The notes beneath the pieces are model-generated. The model was not told the DNA's origin and ran no database searches. It saw only the letters and a list, made by a program, of their open reading frames with translations. A program made the translations under genes and the position numbers. A stretch of 6,039 bases of DNA, taken from assembly GCA_016199425.1 (NCBI GenBank), contig JACQGT010000414.1, positions 1-6,039 on the forward strand, in the 5' to 3' direction. Source of the DNA: Chloroflexota bacterium. Its GTDB lineage: Bacteria; Chloroflexota; Anaerolineae; Caldilineales; Caldilineaceae. Of the stretch, positions 1-5,013 are shown piece by piece (the stretch's first letter is position 1; every line of letters begins with the position of its first letter).

Positions 1-36
1 ACTCCGCGCCTCCGCGGTGAAACTTTCCGCGGTGAA
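1..36 (-). repeat. In-frame GC-rich repeat in helicase domain (TTCACCGCGGAG type)
   Basis: Read on the minus strand, the unit TTCACCGCGGA occurs twice, at 36-26 and 21-11, and is followed by GGCGCGGAGT at the window edge. It encodes FTAESFTAEARS, residues 638-649 of the helicase. It follows the stretch ISAAKNRLEEE, a place where superfamily 1 helicases do not normally carry this motif. The element resembles dispersed repeats of the 'GCGGAGGCGCGGAG' type known from many bacterial genomes. It may continue beyond the left edge. Confidence 0.5.
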
Positions 37-1947
37 CTCCTCTTCCAGCCGGTTCTTCGCCGCGGATATCCCGTCCAGCGCGGCGTCGATCTCTCGCTCC
101 TTCAACCCGGTCCAGGCCCGTTTGGCGAGTGTCCGGCGGCTCTCTTCGTCCAGAATCACAAAATCCTCGGCCAGACCGATGGCCTGTCCAAATTCTCGCA
201 GAAGCAGCGCACCCAACGCGTGAAAGGTGCAGACCGTCGCCCGCGCCGCTGTCTCCTCACCCAACAGATCGGCCAGGCGTGCCCGCATCTCCGCCGCGGC
301 TTTGACGGTGAAAGTAATCGCCAGCAAGGATTCCGGCGCAAGGCCCCGTTCCCGCACCAGCCAGGCCAGGCGCACAGTCAGCGTACGGGTCTTGCCCGTC
401 CCCGGCCCAGCCACAATGACGAGCGGACCGGCGGTGTAGGTGGCGGCGGAAAGCTGGGCATCATTGAGGGCATCCAGCCAATCGGCGATAGTGGCTGGAT
501 GCTGGGATGATGGGATAATGAACGGCGTATCTGCTTCTTTCAACCGGGGAGGATGCTGGGATAGTGGGATGATGACCGAACCGTCCGACCCCATCATCTC
601 ATCATCCCATCCCCCATTTTTTTCCGCGTCTCTGCGCCTCTGCGTTAAAATCTCCTCCCCCCGAAACAACCCGCCCTGCACCGTCGCCAGCCGGTCGGCC
701 TCGTCGCGGAAGAGACGGATGACGCCGTACTCCCCGTCGTAGCCGGCCTCGGCCCGCACATCCCCGGCCCGCATCCGGCGCACAGCCTCGGCCAGGAGCG
801 GGCCACCCGCGGCGTCGATCTCCTCCAGCGGGATTGCGCGCAGGATCGCCAACTCCGGCCCCAGACGCTCCAACAGCCCGAAGTATTCGGCCTGCACCCG
901 CTTGCTGCCTGCACCCACGCCCTGAATCTCGCCCAGCACTTCCGGAAGGGGGACGAGACTTTCGTAGGCGTGGGTGCGTTCCGGTCTGCCGCCCGGGGGT
1001 CGGTCTGCCAGCTCCTCCACCCGATGCAGCACGCCCACCGTCACCGGTTTGCCGCAGACGCTGCACAGTCCGTCGTGGGCAAGCGTTGTGGGCGGCTCCC
1101 AGGCCACGCCGCACTTGCGGTGGCCGTCGTTGTGATATTTGCCCTCCTGCGGGAAGAATTCCAGCGTGCCCAGGAATTGGGACGGATCGCCCGTCTTCAG
1201 CGCGGCAAAGAGCGCGTCGTAGCTCAGTTCGGTGTTGAAAAGGGTGGCTTCCCGGGCCAGTTTGGGCGGCGAATGGGCGTCGGAGTTGGAGACGAGGGTG
1301 TAACCGTCCAGCCCGGAGACGCGCCAGTTCATGGGCGGGTCGGACGACAGGCCGGTTTCCAGGGCGAAGATGTGGGGCGTCAGATCGCCGAAGCACTCCT
1401 CCACTGAGTCGAAGCCGGATTTGGAGCCGAGCATAGAAAACCAGGGCGTCCAGATGTGGGCGGGGATGAGGTGGCAGCGCGCGTCAACTTCCAGCGCGAT
1501 CTCCAGCAGGTCTCGGCTGTCCAGCCCCAGGATGGGGCGGCCATCGGCGCGGATGTTGCCGATCTTCTCCAGTTGCGCCTGCAATTGGGCCAGGGCATCC
1601 AACGAAGGGGCGCAGACGACGTTGTGGACTTTGCGGGTCTTGTCGTATTTCTTGTAGATATTCGAGATCTCCCCGGCCAGCAGAAAGCGCACGGTTCCCC
1701 GGCAGGCCGCGGGTACGTCATCGGCCAGCGCCACGGCGTACTCGTCTTTCAGCCGGAACAGCCCCTCCTCCGCCGCTTCCAGCTTTGCGCGCATCTCGGC
1801 CAGCCAGCCGGGGTGGGCAATGTCGCCCGTGCCCACGACGTTTACCCCCTTCAACTGCGCCCATTTCCAGAGGTGCTCGAAGGTCAGGTCTTTGCTGGTG
1901 GCCCGGCTGTAGTGGGAGTGGAGGTGGAGATCGGCGGTGAGGTGCAT
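1..1947 (-). CDS. PHP-domain (EndoQ/TIGR00375-like) and UvrD-type helicase fusion, 3' part off window
   Basis: The frame is open for 649 codons from the ATG at 1947 to the left edge, so this is the N-terminal part of a longer protein. Residues 1-~230 match the PHP phosphoesterase/endonuclease-Q-like family: DLHLHSHYSRAT at 6-17, GTGDIAHPGW at 39-48, IPAHIWTPWFSMLGSKSGFD, and NSDAHSPPK from 221. A probable zinc-binding region follows, with C279, C295 and C298 (LCSVCGKPVTVGVLHRVEEL). A low-complexity linker (about 433-484) is encoded by repeats. The helicase half starts with a Q-motif-like LNDAQ (494-498), Walker A GPGTGKT (514-520), motif Ia TFTVKAAAEMRARL (545 on) and TFHALG (574 on), which is superfamily 1 UvrD/Rep/PcrA type. 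The family suggests damaged-DNA cleavage coupled to ATP-driven unwinding in the cytoplasm; that role is inferred. The ATG is chosen because the family begins right before the first PHP histidines. No Shine-Dalgarno sequence precedes it, which fits the leaderless promoter described separately. Confidence 0.9.
   Translation of the reverse strand, partial: MHLTADLHLHSHYSRATSKDLTFEHLWKWAQLKGVNVVGTGDIAHPGWLAEMRAKLEAAEEGLFRLKDEYAVALADDVPAACRGTVRFLLAGEISNIYKKYDKTRKVHNVVCAPSLDALAQLQAQLEKIGNIRADGRPILGLDSRDLLEIALEVDARCHLIPAHIWTPWFSMLGSKSGFDSVEECFGDLTPHIFALETGLSSDPPMNWRVSGLDGYTLVSNSDAHSPPKLAREATLFNTELSYDALFAALKTGDPSQFLGTLEFFPQEGKYHNDGHRKCGVAWEPPTTLAHDGLCSVCGKPVTVGVLHRVEELADRPPGGRPERTHAYESLVPLPEVLGEIQGVGAGSKRVQAEYFGLLERLGPELAILRAIPLEEIDAAGGPLLAEAVRRMRAGDVRAEAGYDGEYGVIRLFRDEADRLATVQGGLFRGEEILTQRRRDAEKNGGWDDEMMGSDGSVIIPLSQHPPRLKEADTPFIIPSSQHPATIADWLDALNDAQLSAATYTAGPLVIVAGPGTGKTRTLTVRLAWLVRERGLAPESLLAITFTVKAAAEMRARLADLLGEETAARATVCTFHALGALLLREFGQAIGLAEDFVILDEESRRTLAKRAWTGLKEREIDAALDGISAAKNRLEEEFTAESFTAEARS
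497..574. repeat. Two trios of 8-mers (GGATGMTG type) in the helicase linker
   Basis: On the plus strand, 497-520 reads as three 8-mers: GGATGCTG, GGATGATG, GGATAATG. The trio recurs at 551-574 as GGATGCTG, GGATAGTG, GGATGATG, with 30 bases between the two. On the coding strand they give the paired peptides IIPSSQHP and IIPLSQHP. An opposite-orientation degenerate copy lies at 592-612, so 551-574 and 592-612 could form an imperfect hairpin. All of it stays in the helicase reading frame. Confidence 0.8.
592..650 (-). repeat. GATGATG and GCAGAGGCGCAGAGACGCGG repeat block in the helicase linker
   Basis: The minus strand reads TTAACGCAGAGGCGCAGAG, then ACGCGGAAAAAAA, then a GGATGGGATGATGAGATGATG stretch in two parts. 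The core GCAGAGGCGCAGAGACGCGG (643-624) is a dispersed repeat seen in many unrelated bacterial genomes, often translated as NAEAQRR or, in this frame, LTQRRRDAEK. It stays open here and joins the PHP/zinc half to the helicase half. Confidence 0.7.
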
Positions 1948-1953
1948 AGACCG

Positions 1954-1982
1954 ATTATAGCCGATGTAACGCAAGCTGTCAG
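1954..1982 (-). promoter_or_regulatory. Sigma-70-type promoter of the PHP-helicase gene
   Basis: On the minus strand CTGACA (1982-1977; 5 of 6 to TTGACA) is followed by exactly 17 bases and TATAAT (1959-1954; consensus). Counting from the -10 box places +1 at about 1947, the A of the helicase ATG, so the transcript would be leaderless. No Shine-Dalgarno sequence is present, which agrees. The -35 hexamer lies inside the neighbouring palindrome. Confidence 0.65.
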
Positions 1983-2019
1983 CTTGCGCATTTGGCCGCA
2001 AGCTAACAGCTTGCGTTAC
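1966..2019. repeat. 54-bp nested palindrome
   Basis: Arms 1966-1988 and 1997-2019 are complementary over 23 bp with a single mismatch (C1980 against A2005) around an 8-base loop. Each arm is itself a small hairpin: CGCAAGCT-GTC-AGCTTGCG on the left and CGCAAGCT-AAC-AGCTTGCG on the right. This is the layout of a mobile palindromic repeat unit. It lies where the M81 gene fragment ends and the helicase promoter begins. The stop codon of the fragment frame (2005-2003) falls inside it. It has no T-tract, so it is not a convincing terminator. Confidence 0.9.
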
Positions 2020-2516
2020 GGGGCCCCGATGAAGGGGTTGCCGACCCGTCGGTGTGGGCCAGCATCCGCTGGGTCAGGATGCCGTGCAGGTCCAGGGAGA
2101 TGACGATGGGGATGCGCTCACCCAGAATTTTGCGGGTTTCGGCCAACAGATAGCCTTCCGGGTCCAGCTCGTTGGCCGCGGTCATGGCCCCGTGCAGGGA
2201 GAAGTAGACCGCGTCCACCGGCGGCGCGCACTGCGTCCAAAAACTCGGCGGCGATGCGCTCGAAATCCGTCGCGGCCAGAACGCCGCCGGAGGTGATGGC
2301 GCGGGCGCTGTAGGCCGGGACGATTTCCACGTCGCCACGAGCCTCGAAAACGTCGAGCGCGCCGGCCATCTCCGAGTTCAGCCCCCGGTGGTAGTCGAGA
2401 AACGTCTGGCCCCATTGGGTTTCAAAGTCCGCGTAGTGGCTGGTGACGGGGTTGAAGGAAGAGACTTCCTGTTTGCATTCACCCATCAGTATGCGCTGCA
2501 CGGATACGATCTTCAT
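2003..2516 (-). pseudogene. M81 metallopeptidase (microcystinase C/MlrC-like), frameshifted and truncated
   Basis: Starting from the ATG at 2516 the frame reads MKIVSVQRILMGECKQEV, then SSFNPV, typical of the N-terminus of M81/MlrC-like zinc metallopeptidases. At about 2220-2231, within a GC-rich stretch, similarity jumps to another minus-strand frame. The first frame ends ...FLDAVRAAGG and the second continues PPVDAVYFSLHGAM, then ISLDLHGILTQRMLAHTD. This is a net +1 shift. Family similarity stops after HTDG, near 2045. About 157 codons remain of a family usually near 490-500 residues, and the frame then ends inside the palindrome at 2003. The DLH motif of the metal site survives but the rest of the catalytic domain is missing. 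No clear Shine-Dalgarno sequence precedes the ATG. The frameshift could be a sequencing error; the truncation is too large to be one. Confidence 0.85.
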
Positions 2517-2533
2517 CGCCGCTGGGAATGGGA

Positions 2534-2556
2534 GACAAGACTTCGGAAGTCTTGTC
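2534..2556. repeat. Perfect 11-bp-arm palindrome after the zinc-finger gene
   Basis: GACAAGACTTC (2534-2544), centre G2545, then GAAGTCTTGTC (2546-2556). The right arm overlaps the TGA stop of the zinc-finger gene (2557-2555). Its core AAGACTTCSGAAGTCTT is shared with the palindrome at 3026-3041. It could form a 3' stem-loop on the gvp-cluster transcript, but no T-tract follows, so a terminator role is only possible. Confidence 0.85.
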
Positions 2557-2962
2557 AGTTGGTGGAAGGTTCTTTGGCGTCCTCACGAACCGCGCGCGGA
2601 GCTACAACGCCTTTGCCTTTACAGACGCTACAGGAAAGGACACTGTCGAGAAATTCGTGGTCGGACTCCTGTCCGCTGCCGTGACAGCCGGGACAGGTGA
2701 TGGCATCCACCGGTACGCTGACCTGTCCTGCTCCTCTGCAACTCGTACAGACCATACGTGAGTGGGGGTGGACGCCCGTGCCCCGGCAATAGGCGCAACG
2801 GCCAATCGGGAGCACCAACAACCGTTGGCCGCTGCCGCTGCATATCTGGCATGTGGACAAGGGCGAGAGCAAATCAAACTGATCCTTGCCCTTCCCTCTG
2901 CAAAAGGCACAGGTGACGGTGACAAAGTTGGCAACTGGTTCTGTTTTGCTCTGGTCATTCAC
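2555..2962 (-). CDS. Stand-alone DnaJ-type zinc-finger protein with six CxxCxGxG motifs
   Basis: The protein has 135 residues and no J-domain. All twelve cysteines sit in six CxxCxGxG-type motifs: C18-C21, C38-C41, C56-C59, C72-C75, C90-C93 and C111-C114. DnaJ itself has four such motifs binding two zinc ions, so six could bind three. No signal peptide or membrane segment is visible, so it is probably cytoplasmic. The stretch between motifs 1 and 2 (KDQFDLLSPLST) is a longer spacer. The GTG start at 2962 is supported by a strong GGAGGAGG six bases upstream; the nearby ATG at 2958 is out of frame. It lies 109 bp downstream of gvpJ on the same strand, in the position of the extra 3' genes (T, U) of Bacillus gvp clusters. 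A role as a chaperone-like or thiol-binding gas vesicle accessory is inferred from neighbourhood and fold only. Confidence 0.85.
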   Translation of the reverse strand: MNDQSKTEPVANFVTVTCAFCRGKGKDQFDLLSPLSTCQICSGSGQRLLVLPIGRCAYCRGTGVHPHSRMVCTSCRGAGQVSVPVDAITCPGCHGSGQESDHEFLDSVLSCSVCKGKGVVAPRAVREDAKEPSTN

Positions 2963-2968
2963 GATATA

Positions 2969-2976
2969 CCTCCTCC
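2969..2976 (-). promoter_or_regulatory. Strong Shine-Dalgarno GGAGGAGG deciding a GTG start
   Basis: GGAGGAGG lies six bases before the GTG at 2962. An ATG overlapping its upstream edge opens a frame that stops after seven codons, so the GTG is the functional start of the zinc-finger gene. Confidence 0.8.
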
Positions 2977-2983
2977 ATTGAGT

Positions 2984-3012
2984 GTTTTATTGAGTGTGTT
3001 GGATCTTCTCAA
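2984..3012 (-). promoter_or_regulatory. Possible internal promoter before the zinc-finger gene
   Basis: TTGAGA (3012-3007; 5 of 6 to consensus) is separated by 17 bases from TAAAAC (2989-2984; 4 of 6). The predicted start, near 2977, leaves the Shine-Dalgarno sequence at the very 5' end. The -35 element is one arm of an inverted repeat. Within a dense gvp operon this may be fortuitous. Confidence 0.3.
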
Positions 3013-3061
3013 TAACCTGGGGTGCAAGACTTCCGAAGTCTCCCCGCTTTTTTGAGAAGAT
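3003..3061. repeat. Nested inverted repeat between gvpJ and the zinc-finger gene
   Basis: Outer arms ATCTTCTCAA (3003-3012) and TTGAGAAGAT (3052-3061) are perfect over 10 bp. Inside, GGGG (3019-3022) can pair with CCCC (3042-3045), and AGACTTC-C-GAAGTCT (3027-3041) forms a perfect 7-bp stem. On the plus strand the inner stem is followed by GCTTTTTT, which looks like an intrinsic terminator for antisense transcription, although the stem contains a TGCA bulge. On the minus strand, the direction of the genes, no T-tract follows. The 3019-3061 part recurs in opposite orientation before gvpK. Confidence 0.75.
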
Positions 3062-3071
3062 ACAGTGTGTT

Positions 3072-3383
3072 CTATGCAGTTGCCGTCAAGCGGGACTCAA
3101 GTCGTTCCAATCGTTCGCGCAACAGCTGATTCTCTGTGTGGAGCTCCCGGGCATGAGAGGAGAGAGCTGGATCACTTTTCCACCAGTTGATGCCGATCTC
3201 TTGTGCTTTGTCGACCGAAGCTATCAACAGCCGGATTTTAATGTTCAATAGTTCCACATCGGCCAGTGAGATGGTGATGTCGCCGGCAATGACAATGCCC
3301 TTATCCAACACCCGCTCCAGAATGTCTGCCAGGCCTGAGGTTTGTACCGAATGTGTAATTGCCCTATTCTCGGACATGCGCAT
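3072..3383 (-). CDS. gvpJ: Gas vesicle minor shell protein GvpJ
   Basis: The protein has 103 residues, close to the length of Bacillus megaterium GvpJ. The GvpA-like core spans about 18-68: LADILERVLDKGIVIAG, then DITISLADVELLNIKIRLL, IASVDKAQEIGINWW. GDITISLADVELL in place of the IDAWVRVSLVGIE of GvpA, together with the charged tail, marks it as GvpJ and not the main shell protein. Residues 78-100 (ARELHTENQLLRERLERLES) look like a coiled coil, as in known GvpJ. The family is an essential minor component thought to act in nucleation or tip formation of the vesicle. The gene follows gvpK by 122 bp, a gap filled by a repeat hairpin. There are two candidate starts: the ATG at 3383 has AGGAG only three bases upstream, whereas the ATG at 3377 (residue 3) is nine bases from it. 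The shorter form, of 101 residues, may therefore be the true product. Confidence 0.93.
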   Translation of the reverse strand: MRMSENRAITHSVQTSGLADILERVLDKGIVIAGDITISLADVELLNIKIRLLIASVDKAQEIGINWWKSDPALSSHARELHTENQLLRERLERLESRLTATA

Positions 3384-3386
3384 ATT

Positions 3387-3391
3387 CTCCT
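3387..3391 (-). promoter_or_regulatory. gvpJ Shine-Dalgarno AGGAG, start-deciding
   Basis: AGGAG is three bases from the first ATG (3383) and nine from the second (3377). The spacing favours the second ATG as the gvpJ start. Confidence 0.5.
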
Positions 3392-3410
3392 AGTGAATAC
3401 TGGGGTGGCG

Positions 3411-3487
3411 GAGTTAGGAGTTAGGAGTTAGGAGTTATGAGTTAGGAGTTGCGAGGGGCGCAACTCCTAACTCATAACTCCTAACTC
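3411..3487. repeat. Heptamer array and 29-bp perfect hairpin between gvpK and gvpJ
   Basis: Six heptamers run from 3411 to 3452: GAGTTAG three times, then GAGTTAT, GAGTTAG, GAGTTGC. The opposite strand's heptamers follow (AACTCCT, AACTCAT, AACTCCT). As a result 3425-3453 and 3459-3487 are exact reverse complements over 29 bp around the loop AGGGG. The array continues into a CCCCTCG/CCCCTGC tail ahead of the gvpK stop. In the transcript this would be a very stable stem-loop between gvpK and gvpJ. No T-tract follows, so its likely effect, if any, is on mRNA processing or stability. Confidence 0.95.
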
Positions 3488-3505
3488 GCCCCTCGCCCCT
3501 GCCCC

Positions 3506-3904
3506 TTACCACAGATTACCCAGCGGCCCCAGATTGATATTTAGGTCTTCATCATCGAGACCAAAAATTGTCTTGAACTCTTCCATTTTAGCCTCCATGC
3601 GCATAAAGGCCAGACCCAGGCGTTCGATCTCTTCGTCGTTCAGGGAACCGCCTTCCATGCGCCGGATGGCCTGCTTCTCCAGCAAACGGCGCAACAGGTC
3701 TATCAGCCCCAGCACCAGCCTGGCCAGCCCGTTTTCCAAATGTTCCGGGTCGGCGTTGAGGCGACGGGGTATGGTTTGCTCAACTTTCTTGATCTCCGCG
3801 GCAAACAGGTCGAGGGCGTCAATATCGCCCTGCACCCGGTCCGATGCTGCTTGATCTGCCCTGTCGATTTCGGTATTGATAGACTCAGTCGCCAATGTGG
3901 CCAT
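3506..3904 (-). CDS. gvpK: Gas vesicle protein GvpK
   Basis: The protein has 132 residues and is full length for the family. Signature stretches are RRLNADPEHLENGLARLVLG (about 47-66), LIDLLRRLLEKQAIRRMEGG (67-86), SLNDEEIERLGLAFMRME and the C-terminal DEDLNINLGPLGNLW. These match GvpK of Bacillus megaterium closely. GvpK is a small, largely helical cytoplasmic assembly factor needed for vesicle formation in most systems studied; its exact biochemical role is not settled. The ATG at 3904 is preceded by AAGGA four bases upstream, within GAAGAAGGA. It follows the second gvpF/L gene by 71 bp and precedes gvpJ, the S-K-J order known from Bacillus with one extra gene inserted. The first 30 residues are less conserved and polar. 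Confidence 0.95.
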   Translation of the reverse strand: MATLATESINTEIDRADQAASDRVQGDIDALDLFAAEIKKVEQTIPRRLNADPEHLENGLARLVLGLIDLLRRLLEKQAIRRMEGGSLNDEEIERLGLAFMRMEAKMEEFKTIFGLDDEDLNINLGPLGNLW

Positions 3905-3911
3905 CGGATCC

Positions 3912-3954
3912 TTCTTCTCAAGAGAGCGGGAAGCCTTCGCGGGTCTTGCGCCCC
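3912..3954 (-). repeat. Inverted degenerate copy of the 3019-3061 element
   Basis: Read on the minus strand from 3954, this 43-bp stretch matches plus-strand 3019-3061 without gaps at 34 of 43 positions by my hand count. The best-kept parts are GGGG, GCAAGAC, CGAAG, CCCGCT and TTGAGAAGA. It occupies most of the gvpF-gvpK spacer and ends at the gvpK Shine-Dalgarno sequence. Confidence 0.65.
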
Positions 3955-3975
3955 AAATGATTGAGACGAACCCAT

Positions 3976-4743
3976 CTACGGCATTCTTGTGTTGGCAGGT
4001 TCAGGCTGATCGCTGACAAAATGATAGGCCGGCCAGGGTCCGCTGGCCAGGAATGACAGACTTGGATAGATGCGGCGCAGCGCTTCGATACGGGCGCGGA
4101 AGGCCTCTACCGAGGCGTTCTCGACCAGATAGACGGCACTGAGCAGGAGCCGCTCGCTTTGCAGCACCTGTATGTGAACGTCTGCGGCAAAAGGGCGCAA
4201 CTGGGTGTTCAGTTCGTCGGCCAATGCCCTGCCCTGGGCCTGGACACTGTTCTCCCGTCTCTGCTGTGTGACCAAGCGATCAAGATAGTCTCTGCCCGGC
4301 CCGGCCGGCGACCCGACGTTGTCCGGAGCCTGGCGGGGAGGGGCTTCGTCGACCGCGGCCAACGTTGGGGGATTCCACAGAACACGCAGGCCCATTTCGA
4401 CTCGATCGGCCACATGCGCCAGATCGATCTCAAAGTCCGCCCGGCGTGTGACCAGCAATTCCTGCACTCGGGCAGCGTCGGCCAGGATTGTGCCGAAACG
4501 CACCGGCAGCGTCGGTCCTCGATCCATCAGGGCCTCGATGACCTGCTCGTGTCGCCAGACGTCGGCTTCGTCCGCCGCCGGGGCCGCCCCAGGGCGCGCT
4601 GGATGCCAGGCGCTGACCACCGCGGCCAGTCCATCCTGGGCGACCCTCTGCAGCGGCATATCCAGCAGCCCAGGCCCCGCTGTATCTAGCGCCGCCTGGG
4701 GCGTCGCCGCCCGGACGATTGCGTATAGATAGCAGGCGCTCAC
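3976..4743 (-). CDS. Gas vesicle protein of the GvpF/GvpL family (second copy)
   Basis: The protein has 255 residues, typical for GvpF/L. It opens with YLYAIVR (5-11), carries LPVRFGTIL (79-87), GRDYLDRLV (150-158) and LLLSAVYLV (199-207), and ends with FLASGPWPAYHFV (231-243), the family's C-terminal hallmark. A proline- and alanine-rich loop (125-150) separates the two halves. GvpF/L proteins bind GvpA and other accessory proteins during vesicle assembly. The GTG start at 4743 is supported by AAGGAG eight bases upstream; the ATG at 4748 is out of frame and stops at once. It lies 60 bp after gvpS and 71 bp before gvpK, between genes that are adjacent in Bacillus. Whether it is F or L cannot be decided from the sequence alone. 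Confidence 0.92.
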   Translation of the reverse strand: MSACYLYAIVRAATPQAALDTAGPGLLDMPLQRVAQDGLAAVVSAWHPARPGAAPAADEADVWRHEQVIEALMDRGPTLPVRFGTILADAARVQELLVTRRADFEIDLAHVADRVEMGLRVLWNPPTLAAVDEAPPRQAPDNVGSPAGPGRDYLDRLVTQQRRENSVQAQGRALADELNTQLRPFAADVHIQVLQSERLLLSAVYLVENASVEAFRARIEALRRIYPSLSFLASGPWPAYHFVSDQPEPANTRMP

Positions 4744-4751
4744 GATGGCAT

Positions 4752-4757
4752 CTCCTT
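4752..4757 (-). promoter_or_regulatory. Shine-Dalgarno AAGGAG deciding a GTG start for the second gvpF/L
   Basis: AAGGAG lies eight bases before the GTG at 4743. The in-between ATG (4748) gives a three-codon frame, so the GTG is the start. Confidence 0.7.
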
Positions 4758-4803
4758 CTGCGGGTTGCGGATCTGACTCCCCACCCTTCGCCCTCCACTC
4801 GCC

Positions 4804-5013
4804 TCATTCCGCATGCCACACGGTGTTTGTATATCTCATCTCCTGCATCCGCTCCACTGAACAAAGCAACACGCGCAACCCCAGGTAGATCAGGTCGATA
4901 TCGGCCACGGAAATGGTCACATCCCCTGCCACCACGACACCCTTGTCCAGGACCCGGTCCAGCAGTTCTAAGAGGGCCACCTCTTTGTGGCGAATGGTCA
5001 GGTCTGTGCTCAT
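4804..5013 (-). CDS. gvpS: Gas vesicle minor shell protein GvpS (GvpA/GvpM-like)
   Basis: The protein has 69 residues. The GvpA-like core covers residues 11-58: EVALLELLDRVLDKGVVVAG, DVTISVADIDLIYLGLRVLL, CSVERMQE. The GDVTISVADIDLIYLGLRVL pattern is that of GvpS/GvpM and differs from both GvpA and GvpJ; it matches Bacillus megaterium GvpS in length and in its core. The ATG at 5013 overlaps the stop of the upstream gvpL-like gene in an ATGA, and only a weak GTGGGA precedes it, so translation is probably coupled. GvpS-type proteins are minor, shell-like components needed for assembly, perhaps at tips or nucleation sites. The short C-terminal tail after M60 is not conserved. Confidence 0.92.
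   Translation of the reverse strand: MSTDLTIRHKEVALLELLDRVLDKGVVVAGDVTISVADIDLIYLGLRVLLCSVERMQEMRYTNTVWHAE

Noticed and set aside
602..1396. 264-codon minus-strand frame overlapping the PHP-helicase gene
   Set aside because: Arg/Pro/Gly-rich translation with no motif; the overlapping frame contains the PHP, zinc and linker sequence and stays open throughout.
1456..2103. Long plus-strand open frame opposite the PHP-helicase gene
   Set aside because: It is antisense to a frame with clear PHP motifs, runs through the palindrome, and shows no family signature; long antisense frames are expected at this GC content.
2534..2556. Intrinsic terminator of the gvp operon
   Set aside because: The stem is perfect but no T-tract follows on the minus strand; kept as a repeat with a possible 3'-end role.
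3072..3383. gvpJ as the main shell gene gvpA
   Set aside because: It has GDITISLADVELL and a coiled-coil tail where GvpA has an IDAWVRVSL-type strand and a short C-terminus.
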